From positions 8,441,986 through 8,505,985 of the forward strand of contig JAVDOI010000003.1 of the NCBI GenBank assembly GCA_032191485.1: a stretch of 64,000 nucleotides of DNA, given 5' to 3'. The position numbers were made by a program, and so were the translations under genes. The notes beneath the pieces are model-generated. The model searched no databases. It saw only the letters and a program-made list of their open reading frames with translations, and was not told where the DNA came from. This DNA is from Leptoclinus maculatus. Its lineage: Eukaryota > Chordata > Actinopteri > Perciformes > Stichaeidae. Shown here in pieces: positions 37,601-51,496 of this stretch (its first letter is position 1; every line of letters starts with the position of its first letter).

Positions 37601-39691
37601 GAAAGTCCCTATTGGAGTACAGTGAACATCCCATCAGGATATGTAACCTAAACAGCACAATGGAGAGAAACAGAAGGGCTTAGGGACATGAAACATTCAC
37701 CTTGAACCAGGCTGCTCCTTGCAGACACAAGGATTACCCATCTGCACATTTTTGAAGCCTTTTGACTAACAATGTGTCCAAAATGAAAGACGAAAAGGAG
37801 AAAACACAATTTAGTAATTTCAATGGCTGTCTGCAGATGGGTTGCCAACATATTCGGATAATTAACGTGTAGATATTTTCTTTATACTCGGCACACGATG
37901 GCAATTAACATGTTTTGTGGAGAGGTGAAAACTTTTTTCGAGGCAGTGGAGATGGATGGAAATGCATTAGAGGAGGTCACGAAAATGGGCTTCCATTCTT
38001 TGCGCTAAAAGGATGCTTTTATAAGGTGATAGCAATTGAGGAATAAAACCCCAAGGGCAAATAAATGATAAAGAGCTCATCCTTAATTGGCAATCTTTTT
38101 GGTTCATATAAATACCACTTCAAATTTCCAATCCACATATCCATTGACTGCATGGCAAGTCTCTCTTGAACTAGAAATATGAAAAGGCAAAAGGAGCCAC
38201 AATGCCGAACAAAAAGGACAACTCTATCTCTCAGCAAGCCAAAGGTTTAAAAATTGCACACTCTCTGTTCACCATGATACTATGCAATTCAACGAGAACA
38301 GTAATTGCCTAAAAATAGTTTAAAAGATACATACTGTAGTTTTAGAGAAACCTTCACTCTGGATACTGAATGAATGTTCTGTTGCCCATTTTAATACATT
38401 TGAATTAAAACCTGAATAAGTGCCTCCTGACTCAAAAAGGACAAGCTGCAATGGTGTCTAAAGTCTGAGTTTCATCTGGATTTCCATGGGTGCCTTTTCA
38501 GACATTTACTTCTTGACTCAATTTGTCTGACACAGTTGTGGTAATGCTTGTGTGTAAGCCATGGCCTTCACCCATACACCTCTCTCTGTCGCCACCTAAT
38601 GGCAGGAGTGTGTGCTCCCTGGCTGAGGAAAAGTGTGCACCAACACATCCTCCCTCTCTCAGGTAATTATGTCTTTTATGTAGGAGACACATACAGCTAC
38701 TTTAACATTGGATATCCAGCCGTCCTAATGGCCCATTATTCAAATAAATGGGGGGAAACACTGTGGGGTTGGTGACCCCCTCCGTGCGGCAGGGCCCTCC
38801 ATCCAGGCACACCTGCTGAGACAAGGTAACATTTATCAGTGAGACCTTCGCAGGACAGAAACAAAATGGCAGGCGGGGTCAGCGGTGAGGGGCACACTGG
38901 GCCTGTCATACTGCAAACATATCCATTTGGTACGGCTCTACTCTTGTGGTTGCCAGGCTACTGCCTAATATATGGTGACTGAGTGTGCGTCAGGAAAACA
39001 GAAGTAAGATGTTGACTTTGAGATAAGTACCTCTTCAAATTAAACAGCGCCATCACATTGCATTCAAAATAACATTTCCAAAGGTCAACTTTAAATGGTT
39101 CCCATTTGGCGAAAAATCCCTGTGTTCTTCAAATTTGCATACCAGTTATGTTAGTTAGTGGCATTTAATTATTTATGTTTTAATTACACAGAATGAAGGG
39201 GATAATATCACTGTACGGTAGTTTTGTGGTCGTCTGAACACTCGGATGTCTCCTTATTAAAGTACACAAAAAGATAATTATGTCCGGCTCTGTCTAAACA
39301 TTGCCATGGTGCTGCTCGAGAGAATCATCGGCGAATTGGACACAGGAGAGGGTTAGACCTCTTATGATTAATGTGCTCGGTCACACACACTCAGGATTGG
39401 TAAAGGCATGTCAACTCCCTCTCTCTCTGCAGAGTCAAGGGTCGGCAAAATTGTTTTGATGGCACTGATTGTCTCATCAGCCAGACTTATCATACAGTGA
39501 GCTCACCTATGGACTCCAGAGTGCTAAGCCTGCAGCTGAAGAAGACACACCCTCTTCCACATGCCACATGTCTGCATGATGAGTGCCTCAATTGGGAATT
39601 AACAAAGGCACTGAGGATTGATAGTTAGAAACCCACATAAATATACAGATATTGCATGCTGCATGGTATGTTACGTCTCTGGTATACAAAC

Positions 39692-39713
39692 GTATATATA
39701 TACATATATACAG

Positions 39714-39751
<38 letters not shown>

Positions 39752-39752
39752 G
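39692..39752. repeat. (TA)n-(CA)n compound microsatellite
   Basis: GTATATATATACATATATACAG then CA units 39720-39750. Confidence 0.9.
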
Positions 39753-40769
39753 TATAGGGTCAGTAATGGAAGGAAAGAGAAAGAGGGCAGTGGGTCCATT
39801 TACAAGGCTCGTTCCCACACCAGCTCTCCCACGAAACACCCATCACCTGGAAAGGCCTCGGTGAATAGAGTTGCTGATGTCATTGGGGAGATGGTATTGA
39901 TTGACCAAGGGGCAGCAAAGGCCAATGCAATTAAGAGACAAGAAAACATACAGCGTTAAAGACTGTGTAAATAAAGGGACTCTGCAGTAGGGCCAGACAA
40001 AGGCCAGTCCAGGGCCCATTCAGGAGCCCCTTGTTCACCGTTGGCCTGGGGTCTCATCCAAGGACTGAGGGTCTGGGTGGGAGGCCTGGGGGAGGTGGCA
40101 AAGAAGAGAGAGGCAGTGTGTGGGTGTCCAGAGGGATAAGGACACAGGGTGTTGCTAGGCTGTCTATGAGAGGTCGACGAGAGCTTAGCCCTCCCTGTGT
40201 CCGGAACTACCAGGTGATCACGGATGATCTGCATCTCAAGGAGGGGCTGTTGAGAGGAAGAAGCTCTATTTTTATAGAGCCTCTGCCCGGTTTGTTTTGC
40301 TACCCTTATTACTCACTTCCTTCCGCTTTCTTTCCCTCATCCGACTGTAAATTATCTTTTGGCAAATTAGATACTTTGATTCTGGATTGACTGGATTCAC
40401 TTTCCTCTATTGTCGACTCTTTAGCAAACTAAACTGTCCGTAGACACATAATCATCATTGTCGGGTTTTTTTAAACCATTTACAACGCAAACACATTGGG
40501 ATATACCTTGCATGGGGGGTACTTGAGGGTTTATGAGAAGGATACCATTTTGGTAATAACGCTTGCATGTATTTTAAAACCTATTACAACTGGGAGAGTT
40601 TAAGAAAGATGGGTTCAAAAAGAGGTTGCTCAGCGTAGTTCAGAGTTACACCTTGTTCATTTACAGTATAGATATCTTAAAATGTTTCAGCAGGGTACAA
40701 TAATATATGCTTCTCCAGACTGTATCCCCAAGAAAATGGGCAATAATCAACAAGACAAGAGTCTACAGC

Positions 40770-41165
40770 TATGCTCAATGCTATCGTCAGCATGCTAACA
40801 TGCTGCTGGTATGATGTTTACCACGGTCACCATCGATGCTTAGAATGCTAACACATGCTGAGCAGCACTGATCACAAAATGCAGCTGAGGCGGAAGGGAA
40901 TGTAATTAGTTCGGCAGGTATTTGGTCATAAACCAAACTATTGGGCAAATTTAAAATGATGACCTGATTTTGACAAATGTTTGAGCCAGTGAATCCAGTA
41001 GATGTTGCGATATTTCACAGGATAAGTAAAAAAACTAGCTGGTAGCGCTACAGAAAAAAGTCAGGGGATCATTATAGTCATTGGGATTCATCCTCATGCG
41101 AAGATGTATCAAATTTCATGGCAATCCATGATATGTTTAACTAAAATCTGAAGCGGACATTGCCA
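40770..41165 (+). mobile_element. Degenerate percomorph interspersed repeat
   Basis: The order of phrases GCATGCTAACATGCTG, ATGTTTACCACGGTCACCAT, GCAGCTGAGG, GGTATTTGGTCATAAACCAA, GTCAGGGGATCA and AAATTTCATGGCAATCCATG is one I recognise from a very common repeat in spiny-rayed fish intergenic DNA. It has no coding capacity, terminal repeats were not identified, and it is diverged throughout. The family name is left open. Confidence 0.7.
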
Positions 41166-44100
41166 ACCCTGGAGCCATATCGCTAAAAATACCATCCTGG
41201 GTTGATTAAATTCATCACTTGATGGTATTTCCATTAACTTTTATCAACCTTTGATTTTAAGTGGGAATCGTGACCGTATGGACAAAAATAACCAGAATCT
41301 GTAATACATTAGTGACACCTTGCAGCCCACTGCCTCCTACTAATATACTGAAGCTTATATGAATGAAACGCATGCCAAAACTATTAGTATTATTCTAAAT
41401 GGTACTTTATGCAATATTCATTTGTGAGTGCGTGGTCCGTGTCAATCTGTGTCAGTGTCAAAGGGTGTGCTCGCATTGGACACAACAGACCGCTCAAGCC
41501 CTCTGTTTGATCCAGGTCTCATTCTGGGGGTCCAGAGCTGGGGGTCACCTATCCCGATGTGCTTCCCCTCACCGTTCCTCTGCCCCCTGCTCTGTCTGCA
41601 TTGAGGGAAAAACAATGGCCACTACTTCATCCGTCTCTCAGGTGTCACCGCAAACATGATCCTGGGATAATTTACCTCGCTTCTCATTTCTTGTTCATCA
41701 AATGAAGGCTCGTGTCTGCCCGTCCTTAGTCTCATTTACATTTTCTCATTAGCTCCGCACTTTTATCATTCAAATTCGTGTGTTGTCTAGAAAAAACGGA
41801 CCGGCGGATGGATGGGGCGATGTTGTCCTTGCTTTCCGCATGCATCAATCTGAGCAACAAAGAGGCGACAAGTAGTGTGCGAGGGTCTGTATATGTATCA
41901 TAAGCCACCTGAGGGTGGGGGCTGCAGGTAAGAAATTGTGGATTATTTGTACCACCGCATTCCCTTTAAACCCTCAGTCCTTGTAAATATTACATTTACA
42001 GTGCTTCAAACAACAAATAAAAGGGATGACGATGACCTTCTTTTCATTTGCTATAATACAAAACAGGTGGAAGAGCACAGGTAACATCAGAGTTATGCAC
42101 CAATGTATAGAAATTGTGGCAGACATTGTATGTGGTAAATTAAAAGTCCTATCTCTCAGTGAAAAGACCCTTACAGATATTACACATTATCTGGTCCAGT
42201 ACCATCAAATAGACTCGAGTCCTTGACCATGATTTTAAAGAGTTCACCACTTGACGGCACATTAGTCTTTTCCCTTTGAATGATATGTGTACCCTGTATG
42301 TGTTCGCCGCTGCAATTCAAGGATGCTGGTATCGACCCACTTACATTTGCAAAATCAATGACATCTTGCACAATGAGCCTGACTGATACACAACCTAGCT
42401 GGTAATTTAGCTTCGGTGTAGCTGTCACTGTGTTATGGGTTTAAATTTCAGCAGCCTAGTCCAAACAGCAGCATGAACGATGCTGCCAAGTCCCTTCAGA
42501 GAACAAGCTAATATATGCTGTGGAAGAATCATATACGCGCACTAAATCAAGCAAGTTACAGACAGCGAAATGCACCGAGAGTCAGCAGTGATGGAGAGGG
42601 AAACTGAGGATTTGATAGGTTCAATCTAAAGAGATGGGGAGCGATTAGATTGGGTGAGGGTGGGTGTCTGGAGACATGGGGGGGCAATATTCCCAGACGT
42701 CTTCCTACAATAAATATATTTTTAATTTGTGCTCTTTTATTAACCAGCAAAATCACTTCAAAATGAATAGCACATTATTAAGTCTTCTAGTGGCTCTTAC
42801 TGTTCTTTATCATGAGTTTGTATCACTGTGCAATTCATCTCCAGCCATTCTTCACACTAAATATGTTTTATATGAGCCTTCATTTATCATGGCCTGTCAG
42901 CTCTTAACTGTATCATTATTCAGTCTAGAGTTATAAATTGGAATCATTAAACGGTTTTTCATATAATCTGATGCAATAACTGCTCCCCCTTTATTGGCTT
43001 GTGAAAAGAAAATAGTAAATACAATTGTCTGTCAAGATCGTTGGAGATAGCCGTCTTTCTCAGGCTGAAATGAAATTAGGCCAGCCGAGGAGACAGGATC
43101 AATGTCAGCAGATTTGTTCGACTTTCATCGTGGAGGGGACGGGGTTGAGCGGATGAAGGATGGAGAGAAAAGGAAGCTGACACTGCTGAACCCGATGAGA
43201 AATGTTGGCTTTGCTGTCAATATTATTATTTTTTTTTCCATACAGTGTCACATCAATCAGAGGTGTCTTTTCAACTTCTCAGCGCAGCTCCGTGCAGACA
43301 TTCGTAATAAAGATATTACATTCCCTGAACTCAGCTAAATGTGTGGTCTCTGCAGCTTTTTGTCCGGCATCCGAGACACTTTTCATGAAAGGAGGTGAAG
43401 TGATTAACAATGACAATGTGGGGTCATATTTTTCATCACTTGAATCATATTCTAATCAGAAGAGGACCTTGGCTGCATGAACCATCACTGTGACAACTAT
43501 ATACCAAATTGTAAAAAAAAAAAAGAGTTGAGCCCAAATGTTGAAGAGTGTAAAAGGTTTTGAATTCAAACAAGTCCTGCAGAATTGTTAATACCAATAG
43601 AATGATCGTTTTTATTACACAAACATGTATTCGGTACATTGCAGTATTTTCTTTTACGGATAAAAAACACCAACAGTCTAGCAAAACACAATCCAAATAA
43701 AAAAAATGTATTAACGGACACAATAATAGAATCATGAAAGTGGTAGACTGTTGCAGTTTAGCTGTTGAGAGAAGATGCCTGCTGGTTTGAGTCATTGTTT
43801 TCTCCTTTCTCATCCCATAAAGAGATGGTGATAAAAGACGGGAAAAGATGGGTGAAGACTGCCACCCTCTGGCAACCTCACATACTGAGTCCATCTCTAT
43901 ATGTCATGTTCATGGTTTGGGGTTATCCACAACACATTTTTTTATTCTAGTTTTGAGAGAATTACACAAACACACCCTATTTAAAATGGTGTGTATACTC
44001 TTAGAAATGAGTTAAATCATAAGAAAAAAGTAGAAAGAGAAAAAAGGGTTAAAGAAGAGCCTTGCTTCCAGAACAAATGCACATAGTGTTCTATGAGCCT

Positions 44101-45654
44101 ATGCTGCCATCTACTGGATGATACACTGACATGGTGTGTAATTTGAGATGAACCTCTCAAGAAACTGCTCAACTTCTTTGCTCTGAATTTAAACAGCAAA
44201 TAAACAAAAAACCCTAAGCCCACAAGAGTTTTTAGTGCAGCTTACTCAATTTTTTTTTGCCTATGTATCACAACTCCCTGAAACTCAACCCCCCCCCTCA
44301 ACAATAAACTGCTGGTGCGCTTCGTAATTGAGATACACGCACATTTAAAAAAGGTGTAAATCTGGAGAAAACACTGTTTAATCACAAATGTGTTTCAAGC
44401 TTAAAGTGTTCAAATAATCTGCTGAGTGAAAGACTGTCTGAGTCTCAGCATTAGGATGAATTAAAAAACAGCTTTGTGCAAGTGGAAGATCATGTGAGCA
44501 ACTTCCAATTCCACACAGACGGTGGCGTGTTTGTACCAGGTAGCACAGATGTGTAGGAATGTGAGGTTGGGTTGTATGAAAATACTGGAATTAACAGCAA
44601 ACAAACCGACCAGACTTGAATGACCTGGATGGGCTTCTGCCTGGGCAGCCCTTCATCACTGATATGGAGCTAGTTTCAATACATTTCAGCAAACAAGTCA
44701 ACAGTTTGATTCAAGTGTGTTGTACCAGTGAAAAGTAAAGATTTTTATTTTTTTTCTAAGTACCATTCAAGTCCAAGATCATGTGAAAAATTCCATTGTT
44801 TGCAAAAAGCCCAGAACTCCAGACCAGGACTATTTGTTTAGCCCTAGTGGCCCGTATTTCCACCTGCATGTTAAAGGTGTTTATATGTAAACTCCCCCAA
44901 AAGAGAGGCAGTTCACTCCAAGGTCTCGATTCTGTCAATCTGGCGATAAAGCTCGGTCACGCTCTCTTTCCCCCCTGATCACTCTCTCTTTCATAATACT
45001 TCCGCGTCTATCTGAGCGTGCTACATGAAGGAACTGGAAATGTCTGTACAAATGGCTCAGGGTGCTCAGCGTGGGACTCATACGAGCTAACACACATTTG
45101 TGGCTGTCACAGACTGGGCTCGCAGGGCCATGACAAAAGAGGGAGATGCACAGAACCAACCCAATGAATGAGTTATACTTAAACTATCAGCAGCATGTGG
45201 AATCAATGCGTTCAGCAGAGTGGGAGAATGCATGAGTGGAAATGTATGCAATGTTTAATGGTGCAGCAGCAACCATAATGCCACCCAAAAAACCAAACGG
45301 GTGTCTCGGAGAGGAGAGGGAAACAACAACTGAGCTCCAGGAGGGTTTTTAAAAGAGCACACTGGCACAACGGACCCAGGTGTTGCCATTTTACTGATGA
45401 CCCTCTGCAAGGGAAGCAGCCACACAAACCAAGAGAATTGGAAGTCTTTTACTACAAAGCTTCAACTTAGAATTGGAAAAAGCAAACCTTATGTATCATA
45501 TGATAATTTGGAGCCCTGTAGTTACTGGAAATGTACCAATTTCTGTCTTTCTGTTAACTCTACTGGTTGGTCAGTATAGCTTTAAACATGACGAGTGAAC
45601 AATAAGGTGATAGTTCATGTTTTGACAAAGGCATTTCTGACAGGCAGCAGCTGT

Positions 45655-45720
45655 TAAGATAAGATAAAATAAGATAATCCTTTATTAGTCCCACAGTGGG
45701 GACATTTACAGGATTACAGG
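45655..45720 (+). mobile_element. Teleost retroposon-like tail (AAGAT repeats + TCCTTTATTAGTCCCAC)
   Basis: AAGATAAGATAAAATAAGAT leads into AATCCTTTATTAGTCCCACA and GTGGGGACATTTACAGGATT. This string is a familiar short interspersed repeat tail in percomorph genomes. Only about 66 bp is present; the parent element is not assigned. Confidence 0.65.
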
Positions 45721-48700
45721 TTGAGTGGTTGAGTTTAATACAAATGGATGGAGCTAAAGAGTTTCATGGCACACAAGGAATCCAAGTGAGACACTTTAAG
45801 GACAAAGACGGAACCTCAAATAGATGTGAAGCATTGATTTTTAGGACTGTAACCTTGACATTCTTAATCTTGGAAGGCCCATTGGCTAGAAGCTCAACTA
45901 CACAGCTAATTAGGTTAAAATGCCAGACAGGATGGATAACTTAAAATGCATTCTTTTACTTAGCAGGAAGATCATCGTCATACTCAATGGCTTACTCTTT
46001 GAGAAGTCCCTTTATTCTCAACCTTTATGTAAAATTACTCACATAATCAGAAAAAAACAGGTTATTTGGCTTCATCTGTTGAAGTTTAACTCAATTGTTG
46101 ACATTATTTCTTCAGTGCAGCTCTGCCTCCAAAACTTCAGTCTGCATTTTGTCATTTTCCAAAGAGAAAGACGTGAAACTAGGGCGTAGTCTGGACAATG
46201 CTAAACGGTGACGACGTGACCGAGCGACTACGTGTCCTCAGTCACCCATGACCCACGCCTCGTAAGACAGGCTGATTCTGCAAACTTGTCATCACTTTGC
46301 ACCATCTTGTTGATGCTATCGCAGCTATCTGCATTCTCCCTGAGAACTTGATATGACCCAGAGTGCTATGAAGTGAAGAAAAGAGTAGCGGGAACGTCTC
46401 TAAATTTGTCAAGTTGCAGAGAATTAAGGGCACAGTGCCTTCACAGTGCACAGTAAAAGTCATAGGCCAGTGTGTTAAAAGGTGCCTTACCTGGTCTTTC
46501 CCATCATGTACTTAATCTATGAGAGTAAATTCCTATTTTTTACACTAAAATAATCATAAATTAAAATTGCAAAAAACACTTTTAATTTCCAAATCTCCTT
46601 TATCTTTTCATTCCTCCTTAATTCAGCAGAACAAAAACTGCTGCCTTTCTCTCTGTGGTGTGTGTGTGTGCGTGTGTGTGTAGAGAAAATAAAACTATTA
46701 GAAGTAGCCCATCAAACCTGTCCTCTGGGACTTGCTTGCACTTGTCTTGGCTCAAGTTCAGGAAAAGAGAAAGAGGGTAGAGAATGGCTCAGAATGAATC
46801 ATCTGAAGACAAGGAGACAGTGACAAATCCATTTTTAGCTCTAACTCAAACATTTTAGCTCCAGAATGCTAATAACGTCTCGCTTGGTTTAGTCAAACGG
46901 TCTCTGAAGAGTGAGTATCACTTTCAGACGTTTTCCCTCTTTGTTGACAGGTCGCGGCCCTGCTGAAGAAATACCACTGACACCGACTTAACTCCCCCAG
47001 CATTAACGCTACATGCAGGAGTGTAAAAGTTATGATGCAGGGGGCTCAACGTGGATAATGTGTGCTCCAAAAGTCAGGATGGTGCGACCATCTTTGCATA
47101 TGAATCAGTATGTTCAGCCAGGCCTGGTAGCAGCCTCTCATTTGCTTGTGTGTCGGTGTGAATGTGGATTAATGGTAAATAGTTTATTTCAAAAGGTGAC
47201 AAATTGAAGTAAAATCCTGAAGAAATGAGTGAAGAAACATAAGAAATGCAGATGCTTCAACACTGAATGTTATATGTTGTTGTTCTCCACCATCATTAAA
47301 GCACCAAATAACGGAACAAATACATTTTTAACAACACTTTATGTTGGTCTTTCCTTTTATTTGTCATTTAGATGAGATTCTACTACATCTTGGCTCATAG
47401 AATAACATGGGCCTCTAATATTTACCCTGCTACTTATGTATTGACTCTTACTTTAAAGGGCAAGTCAAACGTCTAGCATTCTTCTTAACAATTTCCAAGA
47501 AAAGACCAAAACCAACAATTGATTTATAACAAGTATTGTCTGTACACGCATAGACTGATACAACATATCACTCTGTACAATTGTTCCAAAACCAGTCAAA
47601 AGCACATCACTGAGTCACCATGTAGCATTGAGTGACATGTTCCTCTATTACGATGAACGTGCCGGCTACTCTATATTTTGAGTCAATCCCACACACACAC
47701 ACCGTCTTGCCTTTGTAAATACTCAGAGCACCAAATGTGTATTAATCCACGGCTGCAAATAGTCCCTAGCAAATGTACTATTTACTTCTGTTTGAGTAAT
47801 GCTGGCTAGTCACTAGTACTACTCTCTACTGTGATTTTCTTTCTCAAATCTAATTTGTTAACATTTCCAAAATAAATAGATACACTCCACTTAATTGTTT
47901 AATCTCCACATGCACATATCATTTGTATAGCAATCAGTATCATTACTGACAAAGATCAGGAATGCCTTGCTTTTCAGTCCACAACATGGCTTCATCTTCT
48001 TATCCTTAAGTATCCTGTGCACTATGTCATGAGGAAGTCCTTGCCATGTCTTAGAGTGAAGGAGGCTCTCAGCCAGTATCGCTGCTCACTGCCAAGGATA
48101 GACTCAACCCTCTGACCCTGGGAAATGCGCCGCACTCTTTCTATTTGATGTTGTAATTGTTTTCTGTCTCGGACAGGAGGTCTGGGACACGTTTGTCTGT
48201 AGGAGGAAACACACTTGAGCGCAGAGTTCCATCTCCGTAGAGGTTTTGGATATGTGGCAACAGGTTGTGGTCTGCAAGCATATGGGCTCACTTTAAAAAA
48301 GCTTCACAAAAGCTCCTCCTTTAAGATAATTGTACCATGAATTAGACCGGGGATGCTTTGATTTATCAACACAGTTGTTGACAACGAGTTTCCACCCCTT
48401 CAGACTTTCCATTGACAAATCTTCTGTGATTACCCAAATATGTTAGCATAACACTAAACAGAATAGAATCACACTTAATTCATCATCTTGGACAAATTGT
48501 CTTCGGTGTAATGAGCTAATGAAAGGACAGTCGTAGCAAAGGGGTGGCAGAATATTTTCCTCATGTGGCAAAACGTGAAAGCTGTGAAAGTCGTCTAATT
48601 ACACCGGATGGAGGTAAGCTCTCCTTAACATCGTGTAACAATGCAAGTCTTCTAAGACGTTCGCCCAGACCTTTGACCAAACACATAATTAGCTGTAATG

Positions 48701-49589
48701 TGGGTGTACACAAATCAAATACGGTTACATCAACACTGACATTGAGCAAACGTGGTTTGCCGTTTTACATTTTCCAAAGCTGTTCCAACAAACAACATCA
48801 CCACATGTGGGCTCCACCACATTCACCATCATTATTGCATCTCATGGGAACAATATCTGACACGTCTCGTGATCTCGTTTATAACTTTGACCACAAATAA
48901 CAGCAGTGCACCTTAGAACCGTTTCCGTTGTCTGTTGTTGTTTTAATTATCATTTGATATGACATGTAAAATAAGCAGAAGCAGAAAAAATACATCACAT
49001 TTTGAATAGTCAACATCTAAATATCCATTCCAAACGGTAACGCAGGTGCATATAAACAAACTGATTGTGTGTCCCTCAATCAGTGACAGGAAATAACTAA
49101 GTTGATAACTGCTGTTCTCTGTTTAATATCATTGTAAATGGAACATCTTTGTGTCTTGGACTGGTGGAAGGACAAAACAAACAATCTGAAGACACAACCT
49201 CGGCTTCTGGGAAATTTAATGGACATTTGTGTATTGTGTATTTCATAGAGTAAATTATGGGTTAATTGAAAATACAAATTAGTGTTACTTGCAGCCCAGC
49301 TGCCACTTTCTTTATTATATCACAAGAAAAACACAGAGAAAACATCCAAACAACAATTTATCTAGACACCCAGAACACAGCACTAAAGAAAATAAAGGAA
49401 CACAGATACATTCCTACTGTTGAATAGACACATATGAAGAACAGACCGTATCCTTCAATGGCTAGCCGTGGGAAGTAACTAATGACTGTTCAATGTCCAA
49501 AGAGGCTAAATTATTCAATATTTCAAAAAGCAAAGCAAAAATGAAAAGGGTTTTGTGTGTCTTCGTCCGTCATACCTTGTTGATCACTT

Positions 49590-49663
49590 CACAACCCCTT
49601 TACATGAATCCTGTGACCCTTTGAAGGGGCCCAACCCCTCTAGGCTGGTAACCACTGGACTAA
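49590..49663 (+). mobile_element. Possible nonautonomous transposon remnant
   Basis: CCTGTGACCCTTTGAAGGGG, then CCCAACCCCTC and GGTAACCACTGGACTA, resembles the end of a vertebrate DNA-transposon-like repeat that typically reads '...gagaaccactgg'. Short and diverged. Confidence 0.4.
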
Positions 49664-51362
49664 ACTACCTAACTGTATATAAACTAGCTCTACCTTGACC
49701 CGCTACAACAGTCACTGCTCTAGTCACATATTGATGCACTGACAATCTAATAATGCCATACTAATCTATCAGTCACAGGGGTGACACAAGCATGTTTACT
49801 TTGATACATTTAAGTACATTTTGCTGTTAATACTTTTACTTCAGTAGGATTTTTCATACACTGAATACTTCTTCCACCACCAAAACCAGATACACAACAA
49901 AACAGGCTAAACATTATACATTTAAACAGTTCATACTTTTTTAAATTAGATTTTATTTCCAGTCCAGTCCCTGAGTATTATCACACACATACGGTACAGT
50001 ATTGTCATGTGCTTTTAATTTGACCCCAGTTTACCTTGCCTGCTCTTTCCTACTCCCACCGCTTTCATCTCTCTGTTGTACACACAATGCAGACACATTT
50101 TCTTTCCCAGCTGGTTTCTATTCTGTTCACACATACCAACTTCCTTCTATATTTACAGTCATTGTACCAAAGTCAGCAACAAACAACAGACAGTAAAAGT
50201 GGATTTACAACACAGTGGTTACGTATTTTCACACACTTGTTCATAAATGTAAACCCAGAGACTGGGTGTGCAAGGTTAGGCAGTGCATTCATTCAGGAAG
50301 GGGCATGTTAAAATGGGGGAGCTACGAGGGGCTTTTTCTTGGCCAGCAAGTCCAGGCTTGGTTGCAGGCCTGTCTGTCCCTACTCAGCGCAAACATGTCA
50401 GACATTTCACCACCGGTATGAGTGAGCTAAGGTCCCCCATTCCTTTGCTGCAGGTTGAAGAGATCTCCAGCTCACACTGTAAGCCTGAATTGTACCCAAC
50501 AGGGTCAATTTGTTAATGGCACATAATTAGCTTTTATGCATATTCTTTCTAAATATGGAGAGCCGATGAGCGACACGGAGAATTCCTGGAATATCTGCAA
50601 ACTGTAAAACACACATGGATACTTTGAAAGCTGAAAGGCAATGTGTCCAGATGTGACCAATAATAATCATGTGGGTTGAGTTTCTGACACTGGTCGACGC
50701 AGGCGTAACTACTCACTTAGCCATGAGTCATGAGTCGGACTCTTGATTCTGGACCCGCACAGTGCTGCACTACAATCCACGGAGGAGAGACGTCCAGTTG
50801 ATTAATCCACGGGTGTCGGGACAAACAAGTCGCCATTATGCAGACACTGGCCTCGAGTTATGCTGCTTTCAACAGATCACCACCGTGACGGACGACCACA
50901 AGCAGGAATACATATGCATTTCAGGAAGCCAGCACAGCTCTCTAAAGAGAGGAGTGAAAAGCACGTCTCTGGCTGGAATATACTGAGAACACCCAAAACA
51001 AACCCACTTCCTGGCTGAACTGGCATCCACACAAGGGTAGAAATAAGGGAATGTATTTATGAGCATCTGGCAGCGGTTCAGTGAGGTCAGTGCACTGATA
51101 GAGCTCGAGGATAGATCCCTGCTCCTCTACATATTCCAGAAGAAGAGCTAACATGGCTTGTAGATTTTGTGGTTTTCTGCCTTATTGGTTTAATCCATGA
51201 ACATAGATTTTAGCTTTATTAAATGCAGTCGAATTTGCTGCATCGTAAATATAAAAGTCTTTGTCTGAAAGCAGCATCGCATTACTGTAGTTTGTTGGCA
51301 TGTGTGTAGTCCCAGAAGTAAGAAATGAAATCCAGTATGGCTACCAGCCCCCTCGGCCTGTG

Positions 51363-51496
<134 letters not shown>

